Shown here: one piece after another, positions 34,349 to 42,943 of the stretch | Layout: each line of letters starts with the position of its first letter | How positions within the stretch are numbered: position 1 is the first letter of the stretch | Source: Marinobacter sp. | GTDB lineage: Bacteria; Pseudomonadota; Gammaproteobacteria; Pseudomonadales; Oleiphilaceae | Assembly (NCBI GenBank): GCA_022565395.1 | Contig: JAIUMV010000011.1 | Span: 62,001-126,000, forward strand | Reading direction: 5' to 3' | DNA: 64,000 nucleotides | Translations under genes and position numbers: made by a program | The notes under the pieces: generated by a model | Seen by the model: only the letters and a program-made list of their open reading frames with translations | What the model was told of the DNA's origin: nothing | The model's database searches: none

Positions 34349-35211
34349 GGTTATGGGGCTTGCTGCCTTTACTGGCGACCCTGATGGGTTGCCAGGGGCC
34401 CGCTGATCCGTCTCAGGATCAGCACCACCTTCGCTGGCAGTTTGCCGGCGGGGTGGTGCATGAGTACGACATGGTTTACACCGAGGTGGCGCCGGAGCCT
34501 CATCTGCTGATAGCCGGTTTGCAGGTGTCGGATGACTCCGCCGCACGGGCCCAGGCAAAACAGGTACTGGGTGACCTGTCTCTGCCGGTGGCTGGCTACC
34601 GGGCCACAGTGGCCCATAAAGGTCCGCATATGCATGCCCGCGTGGTTGGCGTGCAGCCTGAATTTGCCGGCCCTCCCGCTGACTGGGAAGAGGAGTATGA
34701 CCGCGCAGTGATTGCCGCCAACGTTGGCAATGTGGTGCTGGCGGGCGATTTTTCAGCCGAGGGCGAGCTGCTGTCCTTCTTTCTGGCGGCGCGTCAGCAA
34801 AGCCTGAACAACCTGTTGTTTGCCCTTCCCCCCATGGCGTTGCAACCGGGAGATAGCTGGCCGCTGGATGTCTATGGCCTGGAGCTGGGCAGCGGGTTTA
34901 TTCCCGACAGCGCCACACGTGTTGCCAGGGGCTACCTGGAGGGCGTTCATCGGGATGAGCTCGGGCGGCGGGTGGCTGAGGTCTTCTATCTGGTGGGTGA
35001 GGATGTGAGTGGTCACTTCCGCATCCGGCAAGGTGAGGCGCTACAGGATATACCGCTTGCCGTCAGCTACACCTACGTGGGTCATGCCCACTTCCTCCTG
35101 GACGAGGGGCGCTGGCTTGACTACACCGCCCTGGGTATCCATACCGCCAACGGTACAGACCGGGAGGCAAGCGTCACGGTATACGCCTTGCGCCCGGTGC
35201 AAGCGGACTGA
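34345..35211 (+). CDS. Lipoprotein of unknown function
   Basis: 288 residues; signal MRLWGLLPLLATLMGC gives lipobox LMGC (Cys 16). The mature part is beta-rich: YDMVYTEVAPEPHLLIAGLQV, AHKGPHMHARVVG, LPPMALQPGDSWPLDVYGLELG, RLDYTALG. The LQPGDSW motif resembles domains found in DUF-type beta-barrel lipoproteins of phosphate-limited or lipid-related systems, but not enough to name it. Translationally coupled to the preceding gene, so the two products probably act together across the inner membrane or periplasm. Confidence 0.75.
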   Translation: MRLWGLLPLLATLMGCQGPADPSQDQHHLRWQFAGGVVHEYDMVYTEVAPEPHLLIAGLQVSDDSAARAQAKQVLGDLSLPVAGYRATVAHKGPHMHARVVGVQPEFAGPPADWEEEYDRAVIAANVGNVVLAGDFSAEGELLSFFLAARQQSLNNLLFALPPMALQPGDSWPLDVYGLELGSGFIPDSATRVARGYLEGVHRDELGRRVAEVFYLVGEDVSGHFRIRQGEALQDIPLAVSYTYVGHAHFLLDEGRWLDYTALGIHTANGTDREASVTVYALRPVQAD

Positions 35212-36459
35212 TCAGAGGCTCCCTAGCCCTGCCAAAGGGCGCGGCTTGCCCAGCTTCGCGCAGTTGCGCCCACTGGCTTTGGCTGAATAAACCGCAGCGT
35301 CTGCTACTTGCTGCAGGCAGGTGGCGTTATCACCGTGGTCAGGGTACAGCGCGATGCCGATGCTGCAACCAACGGAAAGGCGGTGTTCCCCCTGTGTAAC
35401 CGGCTCGCTCACGCCCTGAATGATTTTTTCTGCTTTGGCCAGCGCATCCTCAGCGTTGTGGAGTGCGGGCAGAACAATGACAAACTCATCGCCCCCGATG
35501 CGGGCTACCGTATCTGACGCCCGCACCATGGCGGTCATACGTTGGGCCAGCGTCTGCAGCAGAGCGTCACCGGCAGCGTGGCCATAGGTGTCATTGATGG
35601 GCTTGAAGCGGTCGAGATCCACAAACAGTAGTGCCACCTTGTGCTGCTCTCGATGCGCGCTGCGCAGGGCCTGGGTCAGGCGGTCCTCCAGCAGGGCGCG
35701 GTTGGGCAACCCGGTCAGGGTATCGCTGTGGGCCTGTGACCAAAGCAGCTGATTGGCCGCTTGCAGTTCGGCGTTTTTCAGTTCATCCACGATGCCGAAA
35801 AGAAACAGCCGCCGCACTGTGAAGGTGTTGTACCAGCTGATAACCAGGCTGAAGACCAGAATGGACAGGTGCACCGAGCTATAGATAAAAAACAGAATCA
35901 GGTCGCCCTGGCTCAGCAGCCACACCCCTGAAAACACCAGAAGTGTCAGGGTAGCTGAGCCCATCAGGGCGGTGGAGAATCGTGCCGTGATGCCAATGTT
36001 CATCCACATGCTGAAAATCACCGCAGCGAAGGCGTACACAGGTACCTCCTCGCTGCCACTCAGGGACAGAATGTACAACCAGAGGGCGGCGGCAATATGG
36101 ACATAGAGGGCACCCAGAGATTCCAGCGTATAAACATTACTGCGCTTACGTACCAGCCAGAAGGTCAGCCCCAGCACAGTGCCTACAAACAGGGATCGAA
36201 GACCCAGTGACGTGCCGATGACGTCCCGGACCACCACAAAATCGCCCAGTGCGAAAAGCGAATAACCCAGGGCGCCGATAACGATAACGGCATAAATATA
36301 AGGTCGGGTTTTGGTGTCCACGTAGTTTGCAAAACGCCCTTTGAGCGCCTCAGGGACAGGGGCGCCGCGCTGGGCAAGCGCTTCTGTAGCCACAATGCGC
36401 AGGTCGTTATTGGCGTGGACGGTTTTGTTGCCCGGGGAGGGCGGCGATGTCGGCTTCAT
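35212..36459 (-). CDS. Membrane-bound diguanylate cyclase (GGDEF)
   Basis: 415 residues from ATG 36459. Six hydrophobic helices (about residues 40-215) form a membrane sensor, followed by a short coiled coil and a GGDEF domain: DSLTGLPNRALLEDRL-type opening, DLDRFKPINDTYGHAAGD, and the active site ARIGGDEFVIVLP. An RxxD inhibitory site (RASD) lies five residues before GGDEF, so product inhibition by c-di-GMP is expected. It makes c-di-GMP from two GTP. Ends directly against the lipoprotein gene on the other strand. Signal unknown. Confidence 0.92.
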   Translation of the reverse strand: MKPTSPPSPGNKTVHANNDLRIVATEALAQRGAPVPEALKGRFANYVDTKTRPYIYAVIVIGALGYSLFALGDFVVVRDVIGTSLGLRSLFVGTVLGLTFWLVRKRSNVYTLESLGALYVHIAAALWLYILSLSGSEEVPVYAFAAVIFSMWMNIGITARFSTALMGSATLTLLVFSGVWLLSQGDLILFFIYSSVHLSILVFSLVISWYNTFTVRRLFLFGIVDELKNAELQAANQLLWSQAHSDTLTGLPNRALLEDRLTQALRSAHREQHKVALLFVDLDRFKPINDTYGHAAGDALLQTLAQRMTAMVRASDTVARIGGDEFVIVLPALHNAEDALAKAEKIIQGVSEPVTQGEHRLSVGCSIGIALYPDHGDNATCLQQVADAAVYSAKASGRNCAKLGKPRPLAGLGSL

Positions 36460-36481
36460 AGTGCTGGAGTATAGGTGTTGC

Positions 36482-36688
36482 CTATCCACTTCTCCAGAAT
36501 AGCGCCCGCGCAAAGGTGTTCAAAAAGCTGGCTACCGTTGACCAGCATTTGAGAGCCAACTGGGCAAAGGGTGTCAGGTTCGGCGCTTCGCCATAGGTCG
36601 GCCCCGAAGCAACAGGGCGATACTCAGGAGTGAGCACGTCGGTCATTGTTTTGGCTGGCGTAGCCAGGGAAATGGCACTAGATTTCAT
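36482..36688 (-). CDS. Possible small protein of 68 residues
   Basis: Open frame between two diguanylate cyclase genes, starting ATG 36688 and ending 22 bp before the start of the 35212-36459 gene. The C-terminal part FAQLALKCWSTVASFLNTFARALFW could be an amphipathic or membrane helix. Ribosome site is poor (AAGGAA about 15 nt away) and codon use is less biased than in neighbours, so it may be chance. Confidence 0.3.
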   Translation of the reverse strand: MKSSAISLATPAKTMTDVLTPEYRPVASGPTYGEAPNLTPFAQLALKCWSTVASFLNTFARALFWRSG

Positions 36689-36797
36689 ACTGCCCCATCG
36701 ATTCCTTGCACTATTTGGCTAACGGCAATGGGTCAGCAGGGTAGCTACACAGCCGTTAGGAATTTGCCGGTGCTTGATTTGGAGTGCGTTGAAGTAC

Positions 36798-37769
36798 ATG
36801 TTCACCCATAGCCCTGCCTTGCTGGAACAGATGTTCGATGTGCTCACGGACCATGTGTTCCTGATGCAGGTTGAGTCTGACGGCGGTTATCGTCTGACCT
36901 TTTGTAACCTGGCCATGAGCCGTTTTTTTGCCGTAGCGCGAGAGGACATCTTGCAAAAACGGCTGGAGGCGCTGCTGCCGGACCCTGAGCTCTATCAACG
37001 GGTGTGTGACAGCTACCGTCGGGTACTGGCCACCGGTAAGGCTCAGGACTATGAGGAAACCAGCGAAGGCCTCCCTCAGGCGCCTCCCACCACCTTCCAT
37101 ACCTCCCTGGCGCCCTTGTTTGACGCCGCTGGTCACTGTACCCATATCTGTGGTGTGTCCCGTAACATCACGGCCCGTAAACAGGCTGAGGATGCCTTAC
37201 GGGTTACTAACCAGGAACTTGAAGTGCGGCTGGCAGAAATCCGGGTGTTGCAGGTGCAGTTACAGCAGCAAGCCATCCGTGACGAGCTGACCGGGCTATA
37301 CAACCGCCGCTATCTGGAGGAAAGCCTGGAGCGTGAGCTGCAGCGGGCTGAGCGCGCCGGCCAGCCTCTCACCTTGATGATGATTGATGTTGACCACTTC
37401 AAAGCCGTCAATGATACCTACGGACATCAGGCAGGGGACAGGGTCTTGCAAGCGGTGGCTGAATTGCTGCGCAAGCGCCTGCGGGCGCAAGACATTGTCT
37501 GTCGTTTTGGTGGTGAAGAGTTTGTGGTAATCCTGCCTGATACCGCCGCACAGCAGACCCTGGTCAGGTTGGAGAGCTGGTTCCGCAAGGAGGGGCTGCT
37601 GACCGTGGGGCATGAAGGTCAGCGCATCGACGTACAGTTCTCCATGGGTCTGGCGGAATACCCGACCCATGGCCGCAGCGGTGAGCAGCTATTACGGGTG
37701 GCGGACCGCGCCCTGTACCAGGCTAAACACAATGGGCGCAATCAAGTGTGTCTGGGGGGCGCCGCCTAG
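36798..37769 (+). CDS. PAS-GGDEF diguanylate cyclase
   Basis: 323 residues, cytoplasmic. A PAS domain (about 15-130: LLEQMFDVLTDHVFLMQ, RLTFCNLAMSRFFAV, HICGVSRNITARKQAEDALR) is linked by a coiled coil (VTNQELEVRLAEIRVLQVQLQQQ) to a GGDEF domain with DELTGLYNRRYLEE, DVDHFKAVNDTYGH and active site CRFGGEEFVVILP. I-site RAQD is present five residues before the active site. The start is uncertain: ATG 36798 is used, but TTG 36789 has GGAG four bases upstream. Ends convergently with the next gene; the two stop codons share the bases CTAG. Confidence 0.92.
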   Translation: MFTHSPALLEQMFDVLTDHVFLMQVESDGGYRLTFCNLAMSRFFAVAREDILQKRLEALLPDPELYQRVCDSYRRVLATGKAQDYEETSEGLPQAPPTTFHTSLAPLFDAAGHCTHICGVSRNITARKQAEDALRVTNQELEVRLAEIRVLQVQLQQQAIRDELTGLYNRRYLEESLERELQRAERAGQPLTLMMIDVDHFKAVNDTYGHQAGDRVLQAVAELLRKRLRAQDIVCRFGGEEFVVILPDTAAQQTLVRLESWFRKEGLLTVGHEGQRIDVQFSMGLAEYPTHGRSGEQLLRVADRALYQAKHNGRNQVCLGGAA

Positions 37770-39433
37770 GCCCCCGCTGTTTCTGCCTCCGCCACCCGTG
37801 CCTTATCCACAAAAATCCGTTTCGCCAGTCCTGCGCCTTTCACGCCCTGAATGGCGAGGGTGGTGAGTAGCCCGCCGATCATGGCGCCGACGACACCGCA
37901 GGTGAGAATATCCTGGCCCGTCAGGTACAGGCCCGGTATCTCGGTTTTGGGGCGCAGCCATTGCTGTTCAAAGCGTTCCGGGGTGTGGTCGAGGCCATAG
38001 AGTTCGCCTTTCTCATAGCGACAGAACCAGGCCGTGGAAAGGGGGGTGGAGGTTTCCACATAGTCCACTTTACCCCGCAGCTGGGGCAGTTTCTCGTACA
38101 TGGCTTCCAGCAGGCGGTCGGTGATGATCTGCTTGCGGGCTTCGTAGTCTTCTCCCCGCTTACCCCAGACGGTGCCCTGCCAGGGAGCGAACATCTCCCA
38201 GGTGGTGGGGGCGACGATTTCGATGGTGGAGGTGCCGGGCCAGCGATTCTGGTAATCCGGGTCTTTGGCGGCGGGGAAGGAGATGTAAACCACCGGGAAC
38301 TCGCTGTCGGTGTCCGCCAGGAAACGCTCGACGTTGCCGTCATGGTCGGCGCTGGGGTAGATCCAGTAATTGGTTTTCGGCAGCGCCAGCTCTTCCGGGG
38401 TCCCTTTCAGGCCGATGTAAAGGCCAATGTGGGGGAAGGAAGGCTCAATATGCTGGCGTTTGTGCGCATAGCCGCAATGTTTGGCAGCCTCCGGGGGTAG
38501 CAGTTTTTCGAAGGTGTTGATGACTCCGGCGTTGCTGATCACCAGTGGGGCGCGAATTTCGTGGCCATCTGCCATACGAACACCAGCGGCTCTGCCTTTT
38601 TCCAGCAGTATGTCGGTGACATCAGCATAGGTCAGCACATCACCGCCGCTCTGCTGAATAACGGGAATAATGGTTTTGGCAATCTCCGAGGCACCGCCGA
38701 CAGGGTAGTAACCTCCGTGAATATAATGCTTGGCGATCAGCGCATGGACCATAAAACTGCCCTGTCGGGGTGTTACCCCGCAATCGCCCCATTGACCTGT
38801 GATGGCGCCGATCAGCTCGCGGTTGTCCGTCAGGCCGGAGAGCACCTCCCAGGTGCTTTTGTTGAATTCTGCAGGCAGGGCAACTCTCAGCAGCGGGCCC
38901 AACAGCGGGCTGAGTAGACCGGGGCTCAGCTTGGACAGGGTGTAGTAACGCATGGCATCCGCCATCTTGCCCAGCAGGGCGATATAGGCATCTATGGCTT
39001 TCGCCTCGTCTGGAAAGGCTTCCAGCAGCGAGTTGCGGAAGGCTGCTTTGCCGGTGCGCAGGTTGATGGTTTTATCGCCCAGGTAAAAGCGGTCGTACAC
39101 ATCATCCATGGGCGCCCACTTGAGCTGACCGTCAGTGATGTAATCAAACAGCTTGCGCCCCAGGGTTTGGGGCGAGCCCATGTCGCCAATGTAATGCACT
39201 CCCACATCCCACTCATAGCCGTTGCGGGCATAGCTGTGGGTGTAACCGCCAGCCGTGTAGTGCTGCTCCAGCACCAGCACTTTTTTGCCGGCTTTTGACA
39301 GGCAGGCGGCGGTGGTTAGGCCGCCGATGCCGGAGCCGATCACCACGGCATCGTAGGGGCCGTCCAGCCGGTTGGCGCGATAACGTTTACCGATACGGAT
39401 ACTGCTGGGGGTGAGGCGGTTGTGAGTGCTCAT
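37766..39433 (-). CDS. FAD-dependent phytoene dehydrogenase/retinol saturase-like oxidoreductase
   Basis: 555 residues. FAD motif VVIGSGIGGLTTAACLSKAGKKVLVLEQHYTAGGY near residue 31 and the C-terminal PGLYLTGQDILTCGVVGAMIGG are those of the CrtI/all-trans-retinol 13,14-reductase family, which saturates or desaturates conjugated polyenes. In between, WDVGVHYIGDM and the substrate-lid region are typical of retinol saturase relatives. No carotenoid genes adjoin it, so the substrate could be another isoprenoid. GGGA lies 8 nt before the ATG. Confidence 0.9.
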   Translation of the reverse strand: MSTHNRLTPSSIRIGKRYRANRLDGPYDAVVIGSGIGGLTTAACLSKAGKKVLVLEQHYTAGGYTHSYARNGYEWDVGVHYIGDMGSPQTLGRKLFDYITDGQLKWAPMDDVYDRFYLGDKTINLRTGKAAFRNSLLEAFPDEAKAIDAYIALLGKMADAMRYYTLSKLSPGLLSPLLGPLLRVALPAEFNKSTWEVLSGLTDNRELIGAITGQWGDCGVTPRQGSFMVHALIAKHYIHGGYYPVGGASEIAKTIIPVIQQSGGDVLTYADVTDILLEKGRAAGVRMADGHEIRAPLVISNAGVINTFEKLLPPEAAKHCGYAHKRQHIEPSFPHIGLYIGLKGTPEELALPKTNYWIYPSADHDGNVERFLADTDSEFPVVYISFPAAKDPDYQNRWPGTSTIEIVAPTTWEMFAPWQGTVWGKRGEDYEARKQIITDRLLEAMYEKLPQLRGKVDYVETSTPLSTAWFCRYEKGELYGLDHTPERFEQQWLRPKTEIPGLYLTGQDILTCGVVGAMIGGLLTTLAIQGVKGAGLAKRIFVDKARVAEAETAGA

Positions 39434-39533
39434 CGTGAGTGTCCCTGCTTGTTGTTGTATTTTGCTGACACATTATCACTAAAGTGTTGGGCGGTGTCAG
39501 CCGCCGATGGTTGGGCGCCTCTGATACTACCCG

Positions 39534-39902
39534 TTACTCCTCGGTCACTGAAGCGCGGCAGGGGTGGCAGGCGTACTTGCGCTGATAGCGACGGTCTGCC
39601 CAGCGTTGGTAGATGCCTTCCGCCAGGGAGCGGATGCCGGGCCACAGCAGGGGGCGGAACATGACGCCATAGCGTGTGTGGGACCAGGCGTGCACGTTGG
39701 CTTCCAGCCCGATCAGCCAGCGACCATCGCCCAGGCGCAGGTGCAGGCGTCGCAGCAGCGCTTCCCGGCCAGGGCGGCGATCGGAGTGGGGTGTCTGTGC
39801 GTGGATGTCGGCAAAGGCCAGGTCGCCGCGCTGCAGGCGCCTGAGCAAACGGATCTCCCTGCGGCACAGTGGGCAGCTACCGTCATAGAACAGCGTGTCC
39901 AT
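39534..39902 (-). CDS. DCC-family thiol-disulfide oxidoreductase-like protein (DUF393)
   Basis: 122 residues. Opens with LFYDGSCPLCRREIRLLRR: the D-G-x-CPLC motif defines the DCC family, predicted from its CxxC to be redox active. C-terminal YACHPCR adds another Cys pair, unusual for the family. A central GLEANVHAWSHTRYGVMFRPLLWPGI segment is also typical. GGAG precedes the ATG by six bases. Function in cells is not established. Confidence 0.9.
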   Translation of the reverse strand: MDTLFYDGSCPLCRREIRLLRRLQRGDLAFADIHAQTPHSDRRPGREALLRRLHLRLGDGRWLIGLEANVHAWSHTRYGVMFRPLLWPGIRSLAEGIYQRWADRRYQRKYACHPCRASVTEE

Positions 39903-39958
39903 GGCATCTCCAGTATCAAAGTGGGCGCTGTTTGATACGCCGCCCCGGCTCTGTTGGT

Positions 39959-40807
39959 TCAGCAGCTGAGGGCGCGGGCGTCACGGCGTAGTTTGTCGAG
40001 TTCGGCTGACAAATGAGAGCGCTGTTGCGGGCTGGCCTCTGCCAGCAGGTCGGCAATCAGGTGAATCATGGCCGCACGGCTGGAGGCGGTCATGGCCTCG
40101 TACTCCTCGCCGCGAAAACGGTCGCCATCCAGCAACAGGGCTTCCACCCGGGCCGGGAAGTCGGCTTGGTCACGGGTCTGTAGCGCGTCCAGCAGCGCCC
40201 GCTGCCAGCGTTCTCTCCCCTGCAGCCAGATGCGGGTCTGGCCGTACTGGCGATCATTCCAGTCTGCGATAATCTGTCCCTGGGCCGGGCTGAGGCTGCC
40301 AAACCAGCGTTCCATCCGCTCCGCGGTTCGCTTGGCGCGGGCCTGGTGCTCCTTGGCGGGATCATCGTCATCAAGAAATTCACCCTCCCGCCTGCGCTGG
40401 TTGTCCGCCATGGCCTGGGCCAGATTATCAACCTGGGTATCACTGAGACTGGCTAATAATGTACTGGCGGTAGGCGCAATATGCAGGGCAAGGCGCTCAA
40501 GAGCTTCGATAACGGTTTGCTGGTGGCCAGCGATGGCGTCAGGGGTGAGCAGATCATTGCGCAATTGATGATCCACCTCTGCCAGCCAGTCTCCGTAGCG
40601 GGGCAGCTCTTCGGCGCAATGCCAGGCCAGATGGGAGGATAGGGCTGAGCTGAGGGTGCGGCGCTGCTCACGGGTAAGGTCTACATAGTCATTGACCCAC
40701 CAGCGAACACCCCAGTCGGCAAAGCGATAGCCCAGCCGGTTGGAGTTGCACCCCGCCAGCAGAGCCAGGATGACAAGCCATATAAGGTGTTTATGGAGGG
40801 CGCGCAT
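39959..40807 (-). CDS. DUF6279-type lipoprotein
   Basis: 282 residues from ATG 40807; lipobox LLAGC (Cys about 20). NRLGYRFADWGVRWWVNDYVDLTREQRRTL and later WNDRQYGQTRIWLQGRERW are typical of this all-helical lipoprotein family found in gammaproteobacteria; function unknown. The mature part is rich in Arg, Glu and Leu with coiled-coil character. Probably monocistronic. Confidence 0.82.
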   Translation of the reverse strand: MRALHKHLIWLVILALLAGCNSNRLGYRFADWGVRWWVNDYVDLTREQRRTLSSALSSHLAWHCAEELPRYGDWLAEVDHQLRNDLLTPDAIAGHQQTVIEALERLALHIAPTASTLLASLSDTQVDNLAQAMADNQRRREGEFLDDDDPAKEHQARAKRTAERMERWFGSLSPAQGQIIADWNDRQYGQTRIWLQGRERWQRALLDALQTRDQADFPARVEALLLDGDRFRGEEYEAMTASSRAAMIHLIADLLAEASPQQRSHLSAELDKLRRDARALSC

Positions 40808-40869
40808 AGTCGTAGTAACTGTCCCCTGAGTTCGATAGTTCAACTATACGCAGGGTTGCGCCAGAATGC

Positions 40870-41610
40870 TCAGTCCAGCAGGGTAAGCAGTTCCTGCCAC
40901 AGGGCCTGGTAGGCTTTTGCTGCTGGTGTATTGCTGGCAAAAGCAGGCAAAGGTTGTTGGTGCTCGCCCATTTTTTCAACCACGCTGGCATAGGGAATCG
41001 CGGTCTTTAACTGCCGGGGCAGGCGGTCGCTCTCGTTATTTGTTATTTCCCGGTGCAGTTGCTTGCGCCGGTCCACCATGCAGAAAAAGGGGTGCAGCTT
41101 TTTGTGCCCGAGCTTCTTATCCTTGGCAAAGCTGTTTAATTGCTCCCAGCTGTTCAGTGAAAGCCAGGTGGGGATGACTGGCACCGCGATCAGATCGGCC
41201 GATTTAAGTACCGCTTCGGCAAGGCGTGACAGGCTCGGTGGGCAATCCAGAATAACCAGCTGGGTGTCTTCTGAGAGCGGTGCCAGCCACTGTTTGAGCA
41301 GGTTGTCATGGCCTTGCGTTTCCAGCCTGATATCCAGGTTGCGAAAACTCTGATGGGCAGGGATCAATTCCAGATTAGGATAGGCTGTAGGTTGCACCAG
41401 TTCCCCCATCGGGGTCTCGCTGGCAAGCAAACGGCCAAGTTTGTGGGCTTTGATGTCGTTGCCCCCCAAGTACCAGCTGGCGCCGCCTTGGGCGTCCAGA
41501 TCCCATAGCAGGGTCTTGATACCCGCCTGGCTGGCAAGATAGGCGATGTTGACGGCAGCGGCTGTTTTGCCGACGCCGCCCTTGAGGCTGTAAAAGGCAA
41601 GGGTTTTCAA
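40870..41610 (-). CDS. ParA/MinD-type Walker ATPase, orphan
   Basis: 246 residues from TTG 41610, chosen because GGAG lies five bases upstream and the Walker region follows at once; an ATG 33 bp upstream has no ribosome site. KGGVGKTAAAVN is the deviant Walker A motif, DLDAQGGASW Walker A-prime, VILDCPPSLS Walker B. No parB or centromere is next to it, so it is not a plasmid partition locus; such orphans position chemoreceptors, enzymes or other cargo. Two repeat elements lie directly upstream, between it and arsJ. Confidence 0.85.
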   Translation of the reverse strand: MKTLAFYSLKGGVGKTAAAVNIAYLASQAGIKTLLWDLDAQGGASWYLGGNDIKAHKLGRLLASETPMGELVQPTAYPNLELIPAHQSFRNLDIRLETQGHDNLLKQWLAPLSEDTQLVILDCPPSLSRLAEAVLKSADLIAVPVIPTWLSLNSWEQLNSFAKDKKLGHKKLHPFFCMVDRRKQLHREITNNESDRLPRQLKTAIPYASVVEKMGEHQQPLPAFASNTPAAKAYQALWQELLTLLD

Positions 41611-41667
41611 AGGGACTCCGGACCCGGTTAAACGTGCTTGCATGTTAACTCAGGGGCGGCGCCACAC

Positions 41668-41685
41668 TGTGACACTTATGTGACA
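41668..41685 (-). repeat. Direct repeat TGTGACA x2 upstream of the ParA-like gene
   Basis: TGTGACA at 41668-41674 and 41679-41685, 11 bp apart, 58-75 bp upstream of the predicted start. One-turn spacing suggests a regulator binding side by side on the helix. Confidence 0.45.
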
Positions 41686-41693
41686 ATGTCTGT

Positions 41694-41717
41694 CAGACTT
41701 GACCCGGGTCAAGTCTG
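41694..41717. repeat. 24-bp perfect palindrome over the arsJ stop codon
   Basis: Arms CAGACTTGACCC and GGGTCAAGTCTG meet without a spacer; the arsJ stop (41709-41711) lies inside. As RNA it folds to a 10-bp stem with a CCGG loop, without a T-run. It may be the arsJ terminator or an operator about 96 bp before the ParA-like gene. Confidence 0.6.
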
Positions 41718-42941
41718 TTGTGTCGTCCCTGCGTTCTGGTGCCCGGGCTGTGGCTCATTGGGCAGTGCCATAGCCAGTGCTGCGGCCAGGGCCACCAGGA
41801 GTGCTGATATCCACAGGCAGGCCTCCAGTCCCCAGACCTGATAGACCCAACCTGACAGCACCGTGCCCAGCAGGCGGCCAGCGGCATTGGACATGTAGTA
41901 GAAGCCCACATCCAGGGATACGCCATCGCCCCGGGCATAGCTGACAATCAGGTAGCTGTGCAGGGATGAGTTGACCGCGAACAGGACGCCAAACAGCAGC
42001 AGCCCGCCAACCACCACCCATTGTGGTGACAGGCCGGCCCATAGGCCCAGGGCAATGGCGGCCGGCAGGGTGGCTAGCAGTGCAGCCCAGCCTGCCGTGG
42101 CAGCGCGGCCGGGTACCCGGCCAGCCTTGCCGCCAGTGATGCGTGGTGCCTGTGTCTGAATCACGCCGTAGCCGATAATCCACAGGGCGAGAAAGCCCCC
42201 CACGTAGAGGTTTGACCAGCCCAGAACAGTGGCCATGTAGACCGGCAGAGCCACTACAAACCATACATCCCGCGCGCCAAACAGAAACAGGCGGGCGGCC
42301 GAGAGAATGTTGATGGCCCGGCTGCCGGAAAACACATCGGTAAACTTGGGCTTGGCCTTGCTCTTGCCCAGCTCCTGTTTCAGCAGTACCAGACTGCTCA
42401 GCCATACCAGCAGCAGGGCGCCGGCCATGGCGATGACGGCACCCTGGAAGCCGATCAGCATCAGTAGCGCGCCGCCAATAAAGAAGCCTACCCCCTTGAG
42501 GGTGTTCTTGGAGCCCGTCAGCAGCGCCACCCAGCGGTACAGCTTGCCCTGTTGCTCCGACGGTACCAGCAGCTTGATGCCGCTTTTGGCGGACATCTTG
42601 TTGAGGTCTTTGGCAATGCCGGACAGGGCCTGGGCAGCCATTACCCAGACCACTGTCAGCATACCGGCTGGCACCGCCAGCATGGCCAGCGCCACAATCT
42701 GCAGGAACAGCCCGACATTCATTGTCTTGTTGAGGCCCAGCCTGGCCCCCAGGTAGCCCCCCACCAGATTCGTCACCACGCCGAAGAATTCGTAGAACAC
42801 GAACAGCAGGGCAATTTGCAGGGGCGAATAGCCCAACTGGTGGAAGTACAGCACCACCAGCATGCGCAAGGCACCGTCGGTGAGGGTAAATGCCCAGTAG
42901 TTGCCGGTGATGATCAGATACTGACGGATGGCCGGGCTCAT
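41709..42941 (-). CDS. arsJ: Organoarsenical efflux MFS transporter ArsJ
   Basis: 410 residues from ATG 42941, two bases after the gapdh stop. Twelve-helix major facilitator with TGNYWAFTLTDGALRMLVVLYFHQLGYSPLQIALLFVFYEFFGV at its start, the characteristic ArsJ opening, and ARLGLNKTMNVGLFLQ. In characterised strains ArsJ exports 1-arseno-3-phosphoglycerate made by a dedicated glyceraldehyde-3-phosphate dehydrogenase from arsenate; together they give arsenate resistance. The upstream gapdh and ArsC-ArsR fusion make this assignment strong. Confidence 0.94.
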   Translation of the reverse strand: MSPAIRQYLIITGNYWAFTLTDGALRMLVVLYFHQLGYSPLQIALLFVFYEFFGVVTNLVGGYLGARLGLNKTMNVGLFLQIVALAMLAVPAGMLTVVWVMAAQALSGIAKDLNKMSAKSGIKLLVPSEQQGKLYRWVALLTGSKNTLKGVGFFIGGALLMLIGFQGAVIAMAGALLLVWLSSLVLLKQELGKSKAKPKFTDVFSGSRAINILSAARLFLFGARDVWFVVALPVYMATVLGWSNLYVGGFLALWIIGYGVIQTQAPRITGGKAGRVPGRAATAGWAALLATLPAAIALGLWAGLSPQWVVVGGLLLFGVLFAVNSSLHSYLIVSYARGDGVSLDVGFYYMSNAAGRLLGTVLSGWVYQVWGLEACLWISALLVALAAALAMALPNEPQPGHQNAGTTQQT

Positions 42942-42943
42942 AA

